From the NCBI RefSeq assembly GCF_000223375.1, contig NC_017384.1:1676501-1740500 (forward strand): a stretch of 64,000 bases of DNA, read 5' to 3'. The position numbers were made by a program, and so were the translations under genes. The DNA comes from Ketogulonicigenium vulgare WSH-001 (GTDB lineage: Bacteria > Pseudomonadota > Alphaproteobacteria > Rhodobacterales > Rhodobacteraceae). Under the pieces are notes generated by a model. The model had not been told where the DNA came from. It saw nothing but the letters and a program-made list of their open reading frames with translations, and made no database searches. Positions 37,813 to 47,877 of this stretch are shown in pieces (position 1 is the first letter of the stretch; every line of letters begins with the position of its first letter).

Positions 37813-38279
37813 AAGCGCCGCTGCCGGCCTCGATCCTGTTTTGCTGTGATCAGAATTCCGTCCGCTCGCCCATGGCCGAGGGGATTATGAAAAAGCTATA
37901 TGGCCGTGATTGTTACGTGCAATCGGCGGGCGTGCGGTCGGATCTGGAAATTGATGGCTTTGCCATCGCCGCCTGTTCCGAAATCGGGGTCGAGCTGTCG
38001 CGCCACCGCGTGCGATCTTTTGACGAGATGCAGGATTGGGGTGATGATCTGTCGTCCTTTGATCTTGTCGTGGCCCTGTCGCCCGCATCCGAGGCGAGGG
38101 TGCTGGAGCTGAGCCAGTATTTCCACATGAATGTCGAATACTGGCCGATCATCGACCCAACCAACGCTGGCGAATCGCGCGAGACCCGCCTTGCGGCCTA
38201 TCGCGACGCGCGCGACATGATCATTCAGGCCCTGACAGATCGCTGGGGCAGCCCCGCCATGGCCGAACAGCCACTGTAA
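37809..38279 (+). CDS. Low-molecular-weight protein tyrosine phosphatase / ArsC-like family
   Basis: A 156-residue protein with the phosphatase loop C-x5-R-S formed by C13 and R19 (FCCDQNSVRSPMAEG), and the catalytic-type Asp in WPIIDPTN near residue 118. The family covers tyrosine phosphatases and arsenate reductases of the same fold; the substrate here is unknown. I chose the ATG at 37809 because it overlaps the upstream stop (ATGA); an earlier in-frame start at 37794 runs into the previous gene. It is always near infA in Rhodobacterales as far as I recall. Confidence 0.9.
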   Translation: MKAPLPASILFCCDQNSVRSPMAEGIMKKLYGRDCYVQSAGVRSDLEIDGFAIAACSEIGVELSRHRVRSFDEMQDWGDDLSSFDLVVALSPASEARVLELSQYFHMNVEYWPIIDPTNAGESRETRLAAYRDARDMIIQALTDRWGSPAMAEQPL

Positions 38280-38386
38280 ATTCGCACTGCTATCCCGCCA
38301 AATGAGTCTTTGCCCTTGAAAAGCGGGCGCAGTCGGCGCATCTAGCACCCGTCCGCACCAGGCGGATGGTGCTATCAGGAGATCAC

Positions 38387-38605
38387 ATGGCCAAGGAAGA
38401 ACTGCTCGAATTCCCGGGTGTCGTCAAGGAACTCCTGCCGAACGCGACGTTCAGGGTCGAGCTAGAGAACGGCCACGAGATCATCGCGCACACGGCAGGC
38501 AAACTGCGCAAGAACCGCATTCGCGTTCTGGCAGGCGACAAAGTCCAGGTCGAAATGACCCCTTACGATCTGACCAAGGGTCGGATCAACTACCGCTTCC
38601 GTTGA
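38387..38605 (+). CDS. infA: Translation initiation factor IF-1
   Basis: A 72-residue S1-like OB-fold protein: [68 protein letters not shown]. This is the standard IF-1 sequence, which binds the 30S A site. An AGGAG ribosome site lies before the ATG at 38387; a start at 38366 is less likely. A gap of 107 bases precedes it and may hold its own promoter. Confidence 0.98.
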   Translation: MAKEELLEFPGVVKELLPNATFRVELENGHEIIAHTAGKLRKNRIRVLAGDKVQVEMTPYDLTKGRINYRFR

Positions 38606-38619
38606 CAGCTCGCGTGCCC

Positions 38620-39219
38620 ATGATGGGCCTGCGGCTGATACTGGGTTCGGCCTCGCCGCGGCGGGCCGAGCTGCTGGGGCAGCTTGGCATCGCAGCCGAT
38701 GCGATCACCCCAGCCGATATCGACGAGACCCCCGCAAAGCTGGAAATGCCGCGTGATTACGTGGCCCGCATGTCGCGTGAAAAGCTGGCAGCCCTGCCGG
38801 CCCGCGATGATGCGGTGACGCTTTGCGCCGACACGACCGTCACTATGGGCCGCCGCATCATGGGCAAGCCCGAAAATGCAGCCGAGGCGGCCAGCTTTCT
38901 TTACGCCATGTCCGGCCGCCGCCACCGTGTGATCACCGCGATCTCGGTCGGGCGCGGCGCAGACAGCTGGCATCGCGTGGTGGAGTCGGTCGTCAAATTC
39001 AAAGTGCTGTCCGATGCCGAAGTGAACGCCTATATTGCCAGCGGCGAATGGGCGGGCAAGGCCGGCGGCTATGCTATTCAGGGCCGCGCCGCGGCCTTTA
39101 TCCCTTGGATCAGTGGATCGTTCAGCGCTATCGTTGGCCTGCCGCTGTCCGAGACCGCAGCTTTGCTGCATACGGCCGGCTATCGCGCCGCCGACACGAT
39201 AATCGCGAACGGGGAATAA
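38620..39219 (+). CDS. maf: Maf-like nucleotide pyrophosphatase
   Basis: A 199-residue Maf/YhdE protein: [18 protein letters not shown] with the SASPRR signature, [16 protein letters not shown] with the catalytic Asp, [12 protein letters not shown] and the C-terminal [20 protein letters not shown]. Members hydrolyse dTTP, UTP or modified nucleotides to monophosphates. I chose the ATG at 38620 (MMGLRL) because an upstream TTG at 38602 nearly abuts the infA stop. It is followed after 3 bases by the RNase E/G gene. Confidence 0.93.
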   Translation: MMGLRLILGSASPRRAELLGQLGIAADAITPADIDETPAKLEMPRDYVARMSREKLAALPARDDAVTLCADTTVTMGRRIMGKPENAAEAASFLYAMSGRRHRVITAISVGRGADSWHRVVESVVKFKVLSDAEVNAYIASGEWAGKAGGYAIQGRAAAFIPWISGSFSAIVGLPLSETAALLHTAGYRAADTIIANGE

Positions 39220-39222
39220 CAC

Positions 39223-40266
39223 ATGAAGGGCCGCAGAATCGTCCTTGACCACTATCAGGGGCGCGAAGCCGCTGCCCTTTTGGTGGATGGCCGCCTTGAT
39301 GACCTGCTGATCGACAGCGATCAGGTACGTACCGGCGCCATTTTCCGTGCCATCTGCGACCGCCCGCTGAAGGGTCAGGGCGGCATGATGCTGCGTATCC
39401 CGGGCGGCACGGCGTTCTTGCGTCAGGGCAAAGGTCTGCATCCGGGTCAGGCCATGCTGGTCCAAGTGACCGGCATCGCCGAGGATGGCAAAGCCGTCCC
39501 CGTAACAGACCGCGTGCTGTTCAAAAGCCGTTTCGCCATCATTACCCCCGGCGCGCCCGGTCGTAATATCTCGCGCCAGATCGACGACGAGGAAGAGCGC
39601 GACCGCCTTGCCGCCATCGCGCATGAGGCGATGGAAGGCGCGGATGAGGGCACATTCGGCCTGATCATCCGTTCATCCGCCGCAGGCGCGGACGAGGATG
39701 ATATCTATGACGATATCCGCGAAATGCTCGATCTGGCCGTCGCCGTCATGGCCGATGCCGAGGGCACCGAGCCAGAGGCCCTGACCGAAGGCGATGGCCC
39801 GCACGACCTGGCGTGGCGCGAATGGTCGGCCCCCGATATCGAGACGATCCCCGGCGGTTTTGCGCGCGAAGGCGTCGATCAGATGATCGAGGATCTGGCC
39901 GAGACCCGCGTCGAAATCGGCGAAGGCACGATGTATGTCGAGACCACCCGTGCGCTGGTTGCGATTGATGTGAACACCGGCGGCGACACATCCCCCGCCG
40001 CCGCGCTAAAGGCGAACCTTGCCGCCGCCCGCGCCCTGCCCCGTGCGCTGCGGATGCGCGGCCTTGGCGGCCAGATCGCCGTCGATTTCGCCCCCATGTC
40101 CAAGGCGCACCGCAAGCAGGTTGAACAAAGCCTGCGCGCCTCGTTCAAACTGGACCCGATCGAGACCAGCCTTGTCGGTTGGACCACGATGGGCCTGTTC
40201 GAGCTGCAGCGCAAACGCGAGCGTCTGCCCCTTGCCCAATTGCTGGAGGGGGCCAATGGCCAGTAA
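39223..40266 (+). CDS. rng: Ribonuclease E/G family protein
   Basis: A 347-residue member of the RNase E/G family, shorter than E. coli RNase G. Visible motifs are GGMMLRIPGGTAFLRQGKG in the S1-like region, GTFGLIIRSSA, and the metal-binding core ALVAIDVNTGGDTSPAAAL with Asp residues, then GLGGQIAVDFAPM. It probably works in RNA turnover or processing. The yacG start lies inside its 3' end, giving an 11-base overlap, the conserved order in this group. Confidence 0.93.
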   Translation: MKGRRIVLDHYQGREAAALLVDGRLDDLLIDSDQVRTGAIFRAICDRPLKGQGGMMLRIPGGTAFLRQGKGLHPGQAMLVQVTGIAEDGKAVPVTDRVLFKSRFAIITPGAPGRNISRQIDDEEERDRLAAIAHEAMEGADEGTFGLIIRSSAAGADEDDIYDDIREMLDLAVAVMADAEGTEPEALTEGDGPHDLAWREWSAPDIETIPGGFAREGVDQMIEDLAETRVEIGEGTMYVETTRALVAIDVNTGGDTSPAAALKANLAAARALPRALRMRGLGGQIAVDFAPMSKAHRKQVEQSLRASFKLDPIETSLVGWTTMGLFELQRKRERLPLAQLLEGANGQ

Positions 40267-40468
40267 GTGCCCCATCTGCGGCAAAGCGACGGTGGCGGAA
40301 TATAAGCCCTTTTGCTCGGCGCGCTGCGCCGATGTGGATTTGGGCCGTTGGCTGGGCGGCAACTATCGCATTGCATCCGAGGATAACGACGAGCAGGAAG
40401 AAGCGCTGCAAGAGCTTGAAAAACTGATCGATTCAGAATTTCCGCCGGACGGCACCACCCGCCATTAA
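40256..40468 (+). CDS. yacG: DNA gyrase inhibitor YacG
   Basis: A 70-residue zinc protein: MASKCPICGKATVAEYKPFC with CPIC and the second pair CSARCADVD, followed by WLGGNYRIASED. Its zinc ligands and the helical acidic tail are typical of YacG, a small protein that binds GyrB in E. coli. The start overlaps the RNase E/G stop, as commonly seen. Its end meets the convergent acyl-CoA synthetase gene, overlapping by 4 bases. Confidence 0.95.
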   Translation: MASKCPICGKATVAEYKPFCSARCADVDLGRWLGGNYRIASEDNDEQEEALQELEKLIDSEFPPDGTTRH

Positions 40469-42366
40469 CTGGCGGGTGCCCAATCCCAGACCAGCGCATA
40501 GCGCCCCATAAGGGCGCGAAACGCATCCTCGTCAAAGCCATCGCCCCGCGCGATATAGGTCACAAGACCGCGCTTGCGGTCTTCCTCGACCAGCGCAACC
40601 GTGGCTGCCAGCCCCGCATGTTTGAATGCCTCGTCCAGCACGCGCTGGATCGCCAGCTTGCGCAAAGCCGGTTTGAAAATCTTGCCGACAGCGGTTTTCG
40701 GCAGCTCGTCCAGAACCTCGATATGACGCGGCACAGCGGCGCGCTCGGCAATATGCTTGCGGGCAAAGGCGGTCAGCTCTGTCGGGGTGATCGTCGCATC
40801 ACGCACCAGCTCGACATAAGCGCAGGGCAACTCGCCCGCATGCGGATCGGGCTGGCCAACTGCCCCGACAAAAGCCACCTCGGGATGCGCGGCCAGCGCC
40901 TCCTCGATCTCAGCGGGGTCGATATTATGGCCACCGCGAATGATCAGATCCTTGGACCTACCGGTGATAAAGATATAGCCGTCCGCGTCCAGCTTGCCCA
41001 AATCACCCGTGCGCAGCCACAGCGGCTGGCCATCCGCGCCGGGGTAAAACAGGTCGGCATTGCGCGCATCTTCGGTGTAGGTATGGCCGGGAAAGACGCC
41101 GGGACTTTGCACACATATCTCACCCACTTCGCCGACAGCGCAGGGGAATTGCGTCACCGGATCAATGACGCGGATTTTGGTATGCGGCACCGCAATCCCG
41201 ACCGAGCCGATTTTCTTGGGGCCGTTCGGCGGGTTCACAGCGACAAGGCAGGTCGCCTCGGTCATGCCGTAACCCTCGCAGATGGTCAGGCCTGCGGCGT
41301 CCTCGAACCGTTTATACAGCTCGACCGGCAGCGCGGCAGAGCCTGAGATCGCCAGTTTCAGTGACGAGATATCCGCATCCACCGGCCGCTGCATCAGCGC
41401 CGAAATCGCCGTGGGCACGGTGATCAGAAAGGTCGCGCGATAACGGGCGATCAGCTTCCAGAAGTTGTCGAACACGCCTTTGCCGCGATAGCCTGCAGGC
41501 GTCGGCAACACCAGTTCCGCCCCAGAGGCCGTCGCCATCCCCAGCACCACGACCGAGCCAAAGACATGGAACAGTGGCAGCGGGCACATCATCACATCGC
41601 GTTCGGTGAACAGCACATGCGCCCCGACCCATGCGTTATAAGTGATGCCGGAAAACCGCTGCTGCGCGACCTTTGGCAGGCCCGTCGTGCCGCCGGTGTG
41701 GAAATAAGAGGCCACGCGGTCGTGGGTGCCAACCTCGAACACCGGATCGACCGGCTGCGCGGCGATGGCGCGGGTGAAATCCACCACCTTGGCCTGATGC
41801 TGCACGTCCAGTTTGGGACGCATGAAACCCGCGATAATCCGTTTGAAAAACGGCAGATAACGGGCAAGGTCAACCTCCAGCACCGTTTCCACCTCGGGCG
41901 CCAGAACCAGCGCCAGCGCCGCCTTTTGCGCCACATCGGAACTGGGCATGGATTTCAGCGTGACCAGCACCTTGGCCCCCGTCTCGCGCAGGATGCTGGC
42001 GATCTGTTCGGGTTCCAGCAGGGGGTTAATCGGGCAGACAATCCCCGCCGTTTGCGCCGCGAAATAGCTGAGGACCATTTCCGTACAATTGGGCAGCAGC
42101 AGCGCGACCGTGTCGCCCTCGCTCACGCCAAGGCTGCGCAGCAGGTTTGCCGTTTGACCGACCTTATCGCGCACCTGCGACCAGGTCAGCGTCTCGGCCC
42201 GTGCGCGCGGATCGGACAGCAGTTGAAAGGTGACGCCCCGGCGCGCGCCGAACTGATCGGCGGCGCGCTGTACCATCTGCCAGGACGTGGCGGGGAAATC
42301 CGCGGGGGGCCATGGCGTATGCGCCTCGATTGCGGCGCGGTCAGCGACGCTTGCAAATGCGACCAT
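40465..42366 (-). CDS. Acyl-CoA synthetase (AMP-forming)
   Basis: A 633-residue member of the ANL superfamily. Motifs seen: YFHTGGTTGLPKVAQQRF (ATP-binding loop, about residue 219), CEGYGMTEATCLVAVNPP, LRTGDLGKLDADGYIFITGR, and the lysine region PKTAVGKIFKPALRKL. It forms acyl-adenylate and then acyl-CoA; the substrate may be a long-chain or aromatic acid. GGGAGG lies before the ATG. It follows the ABC exporter gene after 21 bases, so the two may be co-transcribed with glyS. Confidence 0.92.
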   Translation of the reverse strand: MVAFASVADRAAIEAHTPWPPADFPATSWQMVQRAADQFGARRGVTFQLLSDPRARAETLTWSQVRDKVGQTANLLRSLGVSEGDTVALLLPNCTEMVLSYFAAQTAGIVCPINPLLEPEQIASILRETGAKVLVTLKSMPSSDVAQKAALALVLAPEVETVLEVDLARYLPFFKRIIAGFMRPKLDVQHQAKVVDFTRAIAAQPVDPVFEVGTHDRVASYFHTGGTTGLPKVAQQRFSGITYNAWVGAHVLFTERDVMMCPLPLFHVFGSVVVLGMATASGAELVLPTPAGYRGKGVFDNFWKLIARYRATFLITVPTAISALMQRPVDADISSLKLAISGSAALPVELYKRFEDAAGLTICEGYGMTEATCLVAVNPPNGPKKIGSVGIAVPHTKIRVIDPVTQFPCAVGEVGEICVQSPGVFPGHTYTEDARNADLFYPGADGQPLWLRTGDLGKLDADGYIFITGRSKDLIIRGGHNIDPAEIEEALAAHPEVAFVGAVGQPDPHAGELPCAYVELVRDATITPTELTAFARKHIAERAAVPRHIEVLDELPKTAVGKIFKPALRKLAIQRVLDEAFKHAGLAATVALVEEDRKRGLVTYIARGDGFDEDAFRALMGRYALVWDWAPAS

Positions 42367-42387
42367 GGTAGTCCTCCCGACCAGTCT

Positions 42388-44172
42388 TTAGGCGGCGTCG
42401 GCAGCGATGAATTGCAGCCGGGCCAGCCGGGCATAAAGCCCACCCTCGGCGACAAGGCTATCATGCGTGCCCTGCGCGACAAGACGTCCCTGCTCAAAAA
42501 CAAGAATGCGATCGGCACGTTTCACCGTCGCCAGACGGTGCGCGACGATCAGCGTGGTGCGCCCACGCGCCAATTGCTCGACCGCCTTTTGCACCGCAGC
42601 TTCGCTTTCAGCGTCCAATGCGGATGTCGCCTCGTCCAGCAACAGCACCGGCGCATCGCGCAAGATCGCGCGGGCAATGGCGATACGCTGACGTTGACCG
42701 CCCGACAGCATGATGCCACGCTCGCCGACATAGCTGTCATAGCCCTCGGGCAGCGCCATCAGGAAGTCATGCGCGGCGGCCGCGCGGGCGGCAGCCTCGA
42801 CCTCGGCATCGGTGGCGGTGGGGCGGCCAAAGCGGATATTCTCGCGCGCGGTGGCGGCAAAGATCGCGGGGTCCTGCGGCACCAGAGCCATCTGCGCACG
42901 AAAATCGGCACGCGCCATATCGCGCAGATCGGTATCGCCCAGCCGGATCGCGCCCGATTGCGGATCATAGAAACGCTCAAGCATCTGGATGATCGTGGTT
43001 TTTCCCGCACCCGACGGCCCGACCAGCGCCACGGTCTCGCCCGGCGCGATGGTAAAGCTGATCTGGTTCAGCGAAGGCGCATCCGGTCGCGCCGGATAGC
43101 TAAAGGTCACATCATCGAAATGGATCGGCACATCGCGCAGATCAGGCGCTGACACCGGCTGCACCGGATCAACGACGGGGTCCTCGGTCTCCAGCAGCTC
43201 GACCAGACGCTCGGTCGCGCCGGCGGCGCGCTGCAGCTCGCCCCAGACCTCGGTCAGGGCGCCGGCAGCACCGGCGACCATGATGGCGAGGACGACGAAT
43301 TGCACCAGCTCGCCCACAGACATGCGGCCCGCACGCACATCATGCGCCCCGATCCACAGCACGCAAACAACGCCGGCAAAGATTAGGAACATCACCACAG
43401 CCGTCATCGCGGCGCGGGTGCTGACGCGGTTGCGCGCCGATTGGAACGCCGCCTCGGTCGTCGTATTGAAACTATCGCGACTGGCGGATTCATGCGTAAA
43501 GGTCTGGACGGTCTGCGCGGCAAGCAATTGTTCCGACGCCTGCCCGGCAGACCGTGCGATCAATTCCTGATTCTCGCGCGCCAGAACGCGCAAACGGCGC
43601 CCCAGCAAGACGATCGGCACCACAACCAGTGGCACGACCAGCATGACAAGCAAAGTCAGTTTCGCGGCCGTGATAAACAGCAGCACCAGCCCGCCCGCCA
43701 GCATGATCAGATTGCGCAGCGCCGACGAGACCGAGCCACCGATCACCGATTGGATCAGCGTGGTATCGGTCGTGATACGCGACAGCACTTCGCCCGTCAG
43801 GATACGCTCATAGAACGTGGGGCTCATGGAAATCATGCGGGCAAAGGCGGATTTGCGGATATCGCTGATCACCCGCTCGCCCAGCCGGTTCACCAGATAG
43901 AACCGTGCGGCAGACCCCACCGCCAACAGGCCTGCAACGCCCAAGGCGAGCAGGAAATAGCCGTCCAGCACGGCGACGTTTTCCGCGCTAAAGCCGTCGA
44001 CAACATGGCGCACGGCAATCGGCAGTGCCAGCGACACCAGCGCTGTCAGCACCAGCGCGCCCAGCGCCGCCAAAAGTTGCGACCGATAGGGACGCAAGAA
44101 CGGCCAGAGCGCGCGCAGCGCCCCCATATCACGCGAGGCGGGGCGGTCGGACGCAGGCGCGCCGCGGGCCAT
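42388..44172 (-). CDS. ABC exporter, fused permease and ATPase (MsbA/ABCB type)
   Basis: A 594-residue half-transporter. Six transmembrane segments lie in about residues 20-310, followed by an ATPase with Walker A GPSGAGKTTIIQ, Q-loop LVPQDPAIFAATARENIRFG, signature LSGGQRQRIAIARAIL and Walker B VLLLDEATSALDAES, then the H-loop IVAHRLATV. This layout fits lipid A or multidrug-type exporters, and two copies form the transporter. Its start overlaps the glyS stop (TGATG), so it is co-translated with glyS. The substrate is unknown. Confidence 0.92.
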   Translation of the reverse strand: MARGAPASDRPASRDMGALRALWPFLRPYRSQLLAALGALVLTALVSLALPIAVRHVVDGFSAENVAVLDGYFLLALGVAGLLAVGSAARFYLVNRLGERVISDIRKSAFARMISMSPTFYERILTGEVLSRITTDTTLIQSVIGGSVSSALRNLIMLAGGLVLLFITAAKLTLLVMLVVPLVVVPIVLLGRRLRVLARENQELIARSAGQASEQLLAAQTVQTFTHESASRDSFNTTTEAAFQSARNRVSTRAAMTAVVMFLIFAGVVCVLWIGAHDVRAGRMSVGELVQFVVLAIMVAGAAGALTEVWGELQRAAGATERLVELLETEDPVVDPVQPVSAPDLRDVPIHFDDVTFSYPARPDAPSLNQISFTIAPGETVALVGPSGAGKTTIIQMLERFYDPQSGAIRLGDTDLRDMARADFRAQMALVPQDPAIFAATARENIRFGRPTATDAEVEAAARAAAAHDFLMALPEGYDSYVGERGIMLSGGQRQRIAIARAILRDAPVLLLDEATSALDAESEAAVQKAVEQLARGRTTLIVAHRLATVKRADRILVFEQGRLVAQGTHDSLVAEGGLYARLARLQFIAADAA

Positions 44173-46244
44173 CAGCCGACCAACCGCGAAAGATCGGCAA
44201 CCTGCAGGCAGATCGTCCGAATTTGTCCCAGCAGGTTCAGCCTGTTGCGCCGCACGATCGCGTTTTCCGCATTCACCTGAACACCCGCAAAAAACGCATC
44301 AATCGGCGCGCGCAGTGCGGCCATCGCGGCCATGGCACCGGCGAAATCCTCGGCGGCGATGGCGGGGGTGATCTGCCCCTCGGCGCGCGTCAGGGCCGCG
44401 AACAAGGCACGCTCGACTTCATCCTCGGCAAAGGCCGGATCGGCACCGAATGAATATTCGACGCCATCTTTGGCTTCGGCCTGGGTCAGGATATTATTGG
44501 CGCGTTTGAACCCTTGGACAAGGTTCTCGCCGTCATCCGTTTTCAGGAAGGCTTGCAGCGCGCGGGCGCGGCGCACCAACAGATCCAGATCATCATTGCC
44601 CGGCATCGCAAGGCAAGCGTCGATCACATCATGCGACAGGCCCTCGTCCTTTAGGAAGACCTTCAGGCGGTCGTGGAAGAAGCCCAGCAGGTTTTCGGCC
44701 ACAGGCGCAGTCTCGCCCGCCGTGCCACTTGCGGCGAAATTCGCGGCCAGCGGCGCAGCCAGCGTATCGCGCAGCGGCAAGCGCAGCCCATTCCCCAGCA
44801 CCAGCCGGATCACGCCCAGCGCAGCGCGGCGCAGCGCGAAGGGGTCTTTCGAGCCGGTCGGCTTTTCATCCATTGCCCAAAAGCCGGTCAGCGTATCCAG
44901 CTTGTCGGCCAGCGCGACGGTGGCCGATACGGCCTCATGCGGCACAGCATCATCGGGACCCAGCGGTTGGTAATGGCCCTTGCAGGCATTGGCGACAGCG
45001 TCAGACAGGCCAGCGGCGCGGGCGTAATAGCCGCCCATCGTGCCCTGCAGTTCGGGGAATTCCCCGACCATTTCAGACCGCAGGTCAGCTTTGACCACAC
45101 GGGCGGCCAGCGCCGCCTCATCCGCGTCTGCGCCAGTGACGGGGGCCAGCGCACGGGCCATCGCCTCGATCCGCGCGATACGGTCGGTTTGGCTGCCAAG
45201 GCGGTTGTGGAAGGTCACATTGGCAAGGCCCGCGGCCATCCCTTCAAGACCCGCGCGCGAGACGGTGCGCAGGTCGTTTTCCCAAAAGAATCGGGCATCC
45301 GACAGGCGCGCAGCCAGCACTTTGCCATTACCTTGCAGGATCGTCGCGCCATCATCAGCGGTCAGGATATTGGCGACGGTGATGAACGCCTCGATCCGGC
45401 CGGTCGCGGGATTGCGCAGCGAGAAGAATTTCTGATGCTCGCGCATCGAGGTTTGCAGCACCTCGGGCGGCAGGCCGAGGAAAGCCTCGCCAATCGGGCC
45501 CATCAGCACGACCGGCCATTCGACAAGGCCCGCGACCTCGGCCAGCAGACCCTTGTCCTCGACGACCTCTAGCCCCTTGGCAAAGGCGGCATTGGTGGCA
45601 TCGGTCCAGATCGTATCGGCGCGCTGATCGGCGCGCAGCATGACGCGGGCGGCTTGCAGCTTTTCTTCGTAATCGGCAAAGCCGGTGACGGTGATCACGC
45701 CCGGCGCCATGAAACGATGACCGCGCGTGGTGTTGCCCGCCACGATGCCATCGATATCCACCGGCACCACCTGATCATCCAGCAGGCAGATGATCGAATG
45801 CAGCGGGCGCACCCAGCGCAAATTGCCCGATCCCCAGCGCATGGATTTGGGCCAAGGGAAATTGCGGACAGCACTGGTCAGCACCTCGGCGATAATCTCG
45901 GGTGCTGCACGCCCAGGCTTTTCGGTGACGGCAAAATAGGTATCGCCGCGCACGTCCAGCTGATCAACCGTCAGGCCGGTCGCGCGTAAAAAGCCCTGCA
46001 ATGCCGCCTCGGGGGCATTGGTGCGGGGGCCTTTGCGTTCCTCGCGCACAGCGCGCGATTGCGCGGTCAGGCCCGACAGCGTCAGCACCAAACGGCGCGG
46101 GGTCGAAAAGGCACCTGCCCCCTCATAGGTCAGGCCAGCCTCGACCAGACCATCGGTGACCAGTCGGCGCAGGTCATCAGCCGCGCGGGTTTGCATCCGC
46201 GCCGGGATTTCCTCAGAAAACAGTTCGATCAGCAGGTCGGCCAT
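44172..46244 (-). CDS. glyS: Glycine-tRNA ligase beta subunit
   Basis: A 690-residue beta chain of the heterotetrameric bacterial glycyl-tRNA synthetase: start MADLLIELFSEEIPARMQTR, then STPRRLVLTLSGL, SMRWGSGNLRWVRPLHSIIC, MREHQKFFSLRNPATGR and the C-terminal anticodon-type helices. It works with the alpha chain encoded by glyQ, which lies two genes upstream in the same direction. The ending is followed directly by the ABC exporter gene. Confidence 0.98.
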   Translation of the reverse strand: MADLLIELFSEEIPARMQTRAADDLRRLVTDGLVEAGLTYEGAGAFSTPRRLVLTLSGLTAQSRAVREERKGPRTNAPEAALQGFLRATGLTVDQLDVRGDTYFAVTEKPGRAAPEIIAEVLTSAVRNFPWPKSMRWGSGNLRWVRPLHSIICLLDDQVVPVDIDGIVAGNTTRGHRFMAPGVITVTGFADYEEKLQAARVMLRADQRADTIWTDATNAAFAKGLEVVEDKGLLAEVAGLVEWPVVLMGPIGEAFLGLPPEVLQTSMREHQKFFSLRNPATGRIEAFITVANILTADDGATILQGNGKVLAARLSDARFFWENDLRTVSRAGLEGMAAGLANVTFHNRLGSQTDRIARIEAMARALAPVTGADADEAALAARVVKADLRSEMVGEFPELQGTMGGYYARAAGLSDAVANACKGHYQPLGPDDAVPHEAVSATVALADKLDTLTGFWAMDEKPTGSKDPFALRRAALGVIRLVLGNGLRLPLRDTLAAPLAANFAASGTAGETAPVAENLLGFFHDRLKVFLKDEGLSHDVIDACLAMPGNDDLDLLVRRARALQAFLKTDDGENLVQGFKRANNILTQAEAKDGVEYSFGADPAFAEDEVERALFAALTRAEGQITPAIAAEDFAGAMAAMAALRAPIDAFFAGVQVNAENAIVRRNRLNLLGQIRTICLQVADLSRLVG

Positions 46245-46246
46245 AC

Positions 46247-46780
46247 TTATACTTCCGGTGCAGGAGGGCAGTCCTCGGGCGCGGCTTCGCCATCATAGAC
46301 GACCTCGCCGCAACGGTTCATTTGGTTCCACGCATAGGCACGGCCATCGGGCATGACAGCCACCACACGGTCGATGCCGTAATGGACGTTCTCTTGCCAC
46401 AGATAGGCCTGCGCGGCGCCCGCTTCCAGCGCCTCGCCAATTTCGCGGGCGTTAAAGCAGTCGAACCAGCCGGGGCCGACCAGTGGTGTCGCGCCCGGAT
46501 AGGGCGCGAAATTCGCGGCAATCTCGACCGGCGGGGTGGTGGCGGCGAAACAGGCACGGAACCGCAGCGGGCTCGAATTGCTGTCAATCGCTTGCAGCGC
46601 GGTGACCGACAGCTCGGCTGCGGTGCCGTCATTGCGCAGCAGCGTGACAGGGCCGATCTCTTCGGGGGTCAGGCGATTATAATAGGCGTAAACTTGGGTG
46701 TAATACATGCCCGCGCCAAAGATCAGCGCAAAGGCCAGCATCCCGCCCAGCATCAGCCGGGCCATGGTTTGAGATTTCAT
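46247..46780 (-). CDS. Membrane-anchored protein between glyQ and glyS (DUF6446-like)
   Basis: A 177-residue protein with an N-terminal anchor ([20 protein letters not shown]) and a periplasmic domain with [58 protein letters not shown] and [17 protein letters not shown], including four Cys residues that may pair. Rhodobacterales carry this gene between glyQ and glyS; its function is unknown. The start overlaps the glyQ stop by 4 bases. Confidence 0.85.
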   Translation of the reverse strand: MKSQTMARLMLGGMLAFALIFGAGMYYTQVYAYYNRLTPEEIGPVTLLRNDGTAAELSVTALQAIDSNSSPLRFRACFAATTPPVEIAANFAPYPGATPLVGPGWFDCFNAREIGEALEAGAAQAYLWQENVHYGIDRVVAVMPDGRAYAWNQMNRCGEVVYDGEAAPEDCPPAPEV

Positions 46781-47718
46781 TGGGCGGCCTCCTCGGGCAC
46801 GTAACCAGCGGCGCCGGTCAGCACAAAGGCGTCGGCGCAGGCCTTGGCCAGCGTACGGACGCGGCCGATATAAGCCTGGCGTTCAGTGACCGAAATCACG
46901 CCCCGCGCATCCAGCAGATTGAACAGATGGCTGGCCTTGATGCATTGGTCATATGCCGGATGCACCATAATGATCCGCTTGCCGGTTTTGGGGTCGATGG
47001 CGGGCTGGTCGAGCAACGCTTTGCACTCAGCCTCGGCATCTTCGAAATGCTTCAGCAGCTTTTCGGTATTGGCCGCATCGAAATTGTGGCGCGAATATTC
47101 TTCCTCGGTCTGGTGGAAGATATCGCCATAGGTCAGTGCGATCGGCGCATCGGGGTCATTGAACGGCATGTCCATGACGTGATCGACGCCCAGCACATAC
47201 ATCGCCAGACGCTCGAGGCCGTAAGTCAACTCGCCCGCGACGGGTTTGCAATCATGGCCGCCGACCTGCTGGAAATAGGTGAATTGCGACACTTCCATAC
47301 CGTCGCACCAGACCTCCCAGCCCAGACCCCAGGCACCCAGCGTCGGGCTTTCCCAGTCGTCCTCGACAAAACGCACGTCATGCAGACGGGTGTCGATACC
47401 AATCGCATCAAGGCTGCCCAGATACAGCTCTTGCAGGTTGGGGGGGCTTGGCTTCACCAGAACTTGATATTGGTAATAGTGCTGCAGGCGGTTCGGGTTC
47501 TCGCCATAGCGGCCATCCGTCGGGCGACGCGAGGGCTGCACATAGGCGGCTGCCCATGGCTTGCTGCCCAGCGCGCGCAGCGTGGTGGCGGGGTGAAAGG
47601 TGCCCGCGCCGACTTCCATGTCATAGGGTTGCAGCACCGCACAGCCTTGCGCGGCCCAATAATTTTGCAGCCGCAGGATGATCTCTTGGAAAGATCGGGG
47701 GGCGCGGGTGTCCGTCAT
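46777..47718 (-). CDS. glyQ: Glycine-tRNA ligase alpha subunit
   Basis: A 313-residue alpha chain that binds ATP, glycine and the adenylate: [55 protein letters not shown] and [14 protein letters not shown] segments (here [20 protein letters not shown]). It assembles with the glyS beta chain to charge tRNA-Gly. The gene starts a leftward unit; a 159-base gap separates it from the divergent gene at 47878. Confidence 0.98.
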   Translation of the reverse strand: MTDTRAPRSFQEIILRLQNYWAAQGCAVLQPYDMEVGAGTFHPATTLRALGSKPWAAAYVQPSRRPTDGRYGENPNRLQHYYQYQVLVKPSPPNLQELYLGSLDAIGIDTRLHDVRFVEDDWESPTLGAWGLGWEVWCDGMEVSQFTYFQQVGGHDCKPVAGELTYGLERLAMYVLGVDHVMDMPFNDPDAPIALTYGDIFHQTEEEYSRHNFDAANTEKLLKHFEDAEAECKALLDQPAIDPKTGKRIIMVHPAYDQCIKASHLFNLLDARGVISVTERQAYIGRVRTLAKACADAFVLTGAAGYVPEEAAQ

Positions 47719-47877
47719 CGCAACCTCGGGGTTATCGCTCGCGCCGCCGTTGGCGCCTCATCATTGCCGTTTCCTTATTGCGAGAGGGCCACAGGGTCAA
47801 TGAACCCCGCGCTTTTGGGCTGGCCAAGGGCCGCAGTCCCGCTAAGGTCGGCGCATAAAGCGCCCAAAGGAATAGCC

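Noticed and set aside
41566..43152. 528-codon rightward frame
   Set aside because: Antisense to the acyl-CoA synthetase and ABC exporter genes, both well supported.
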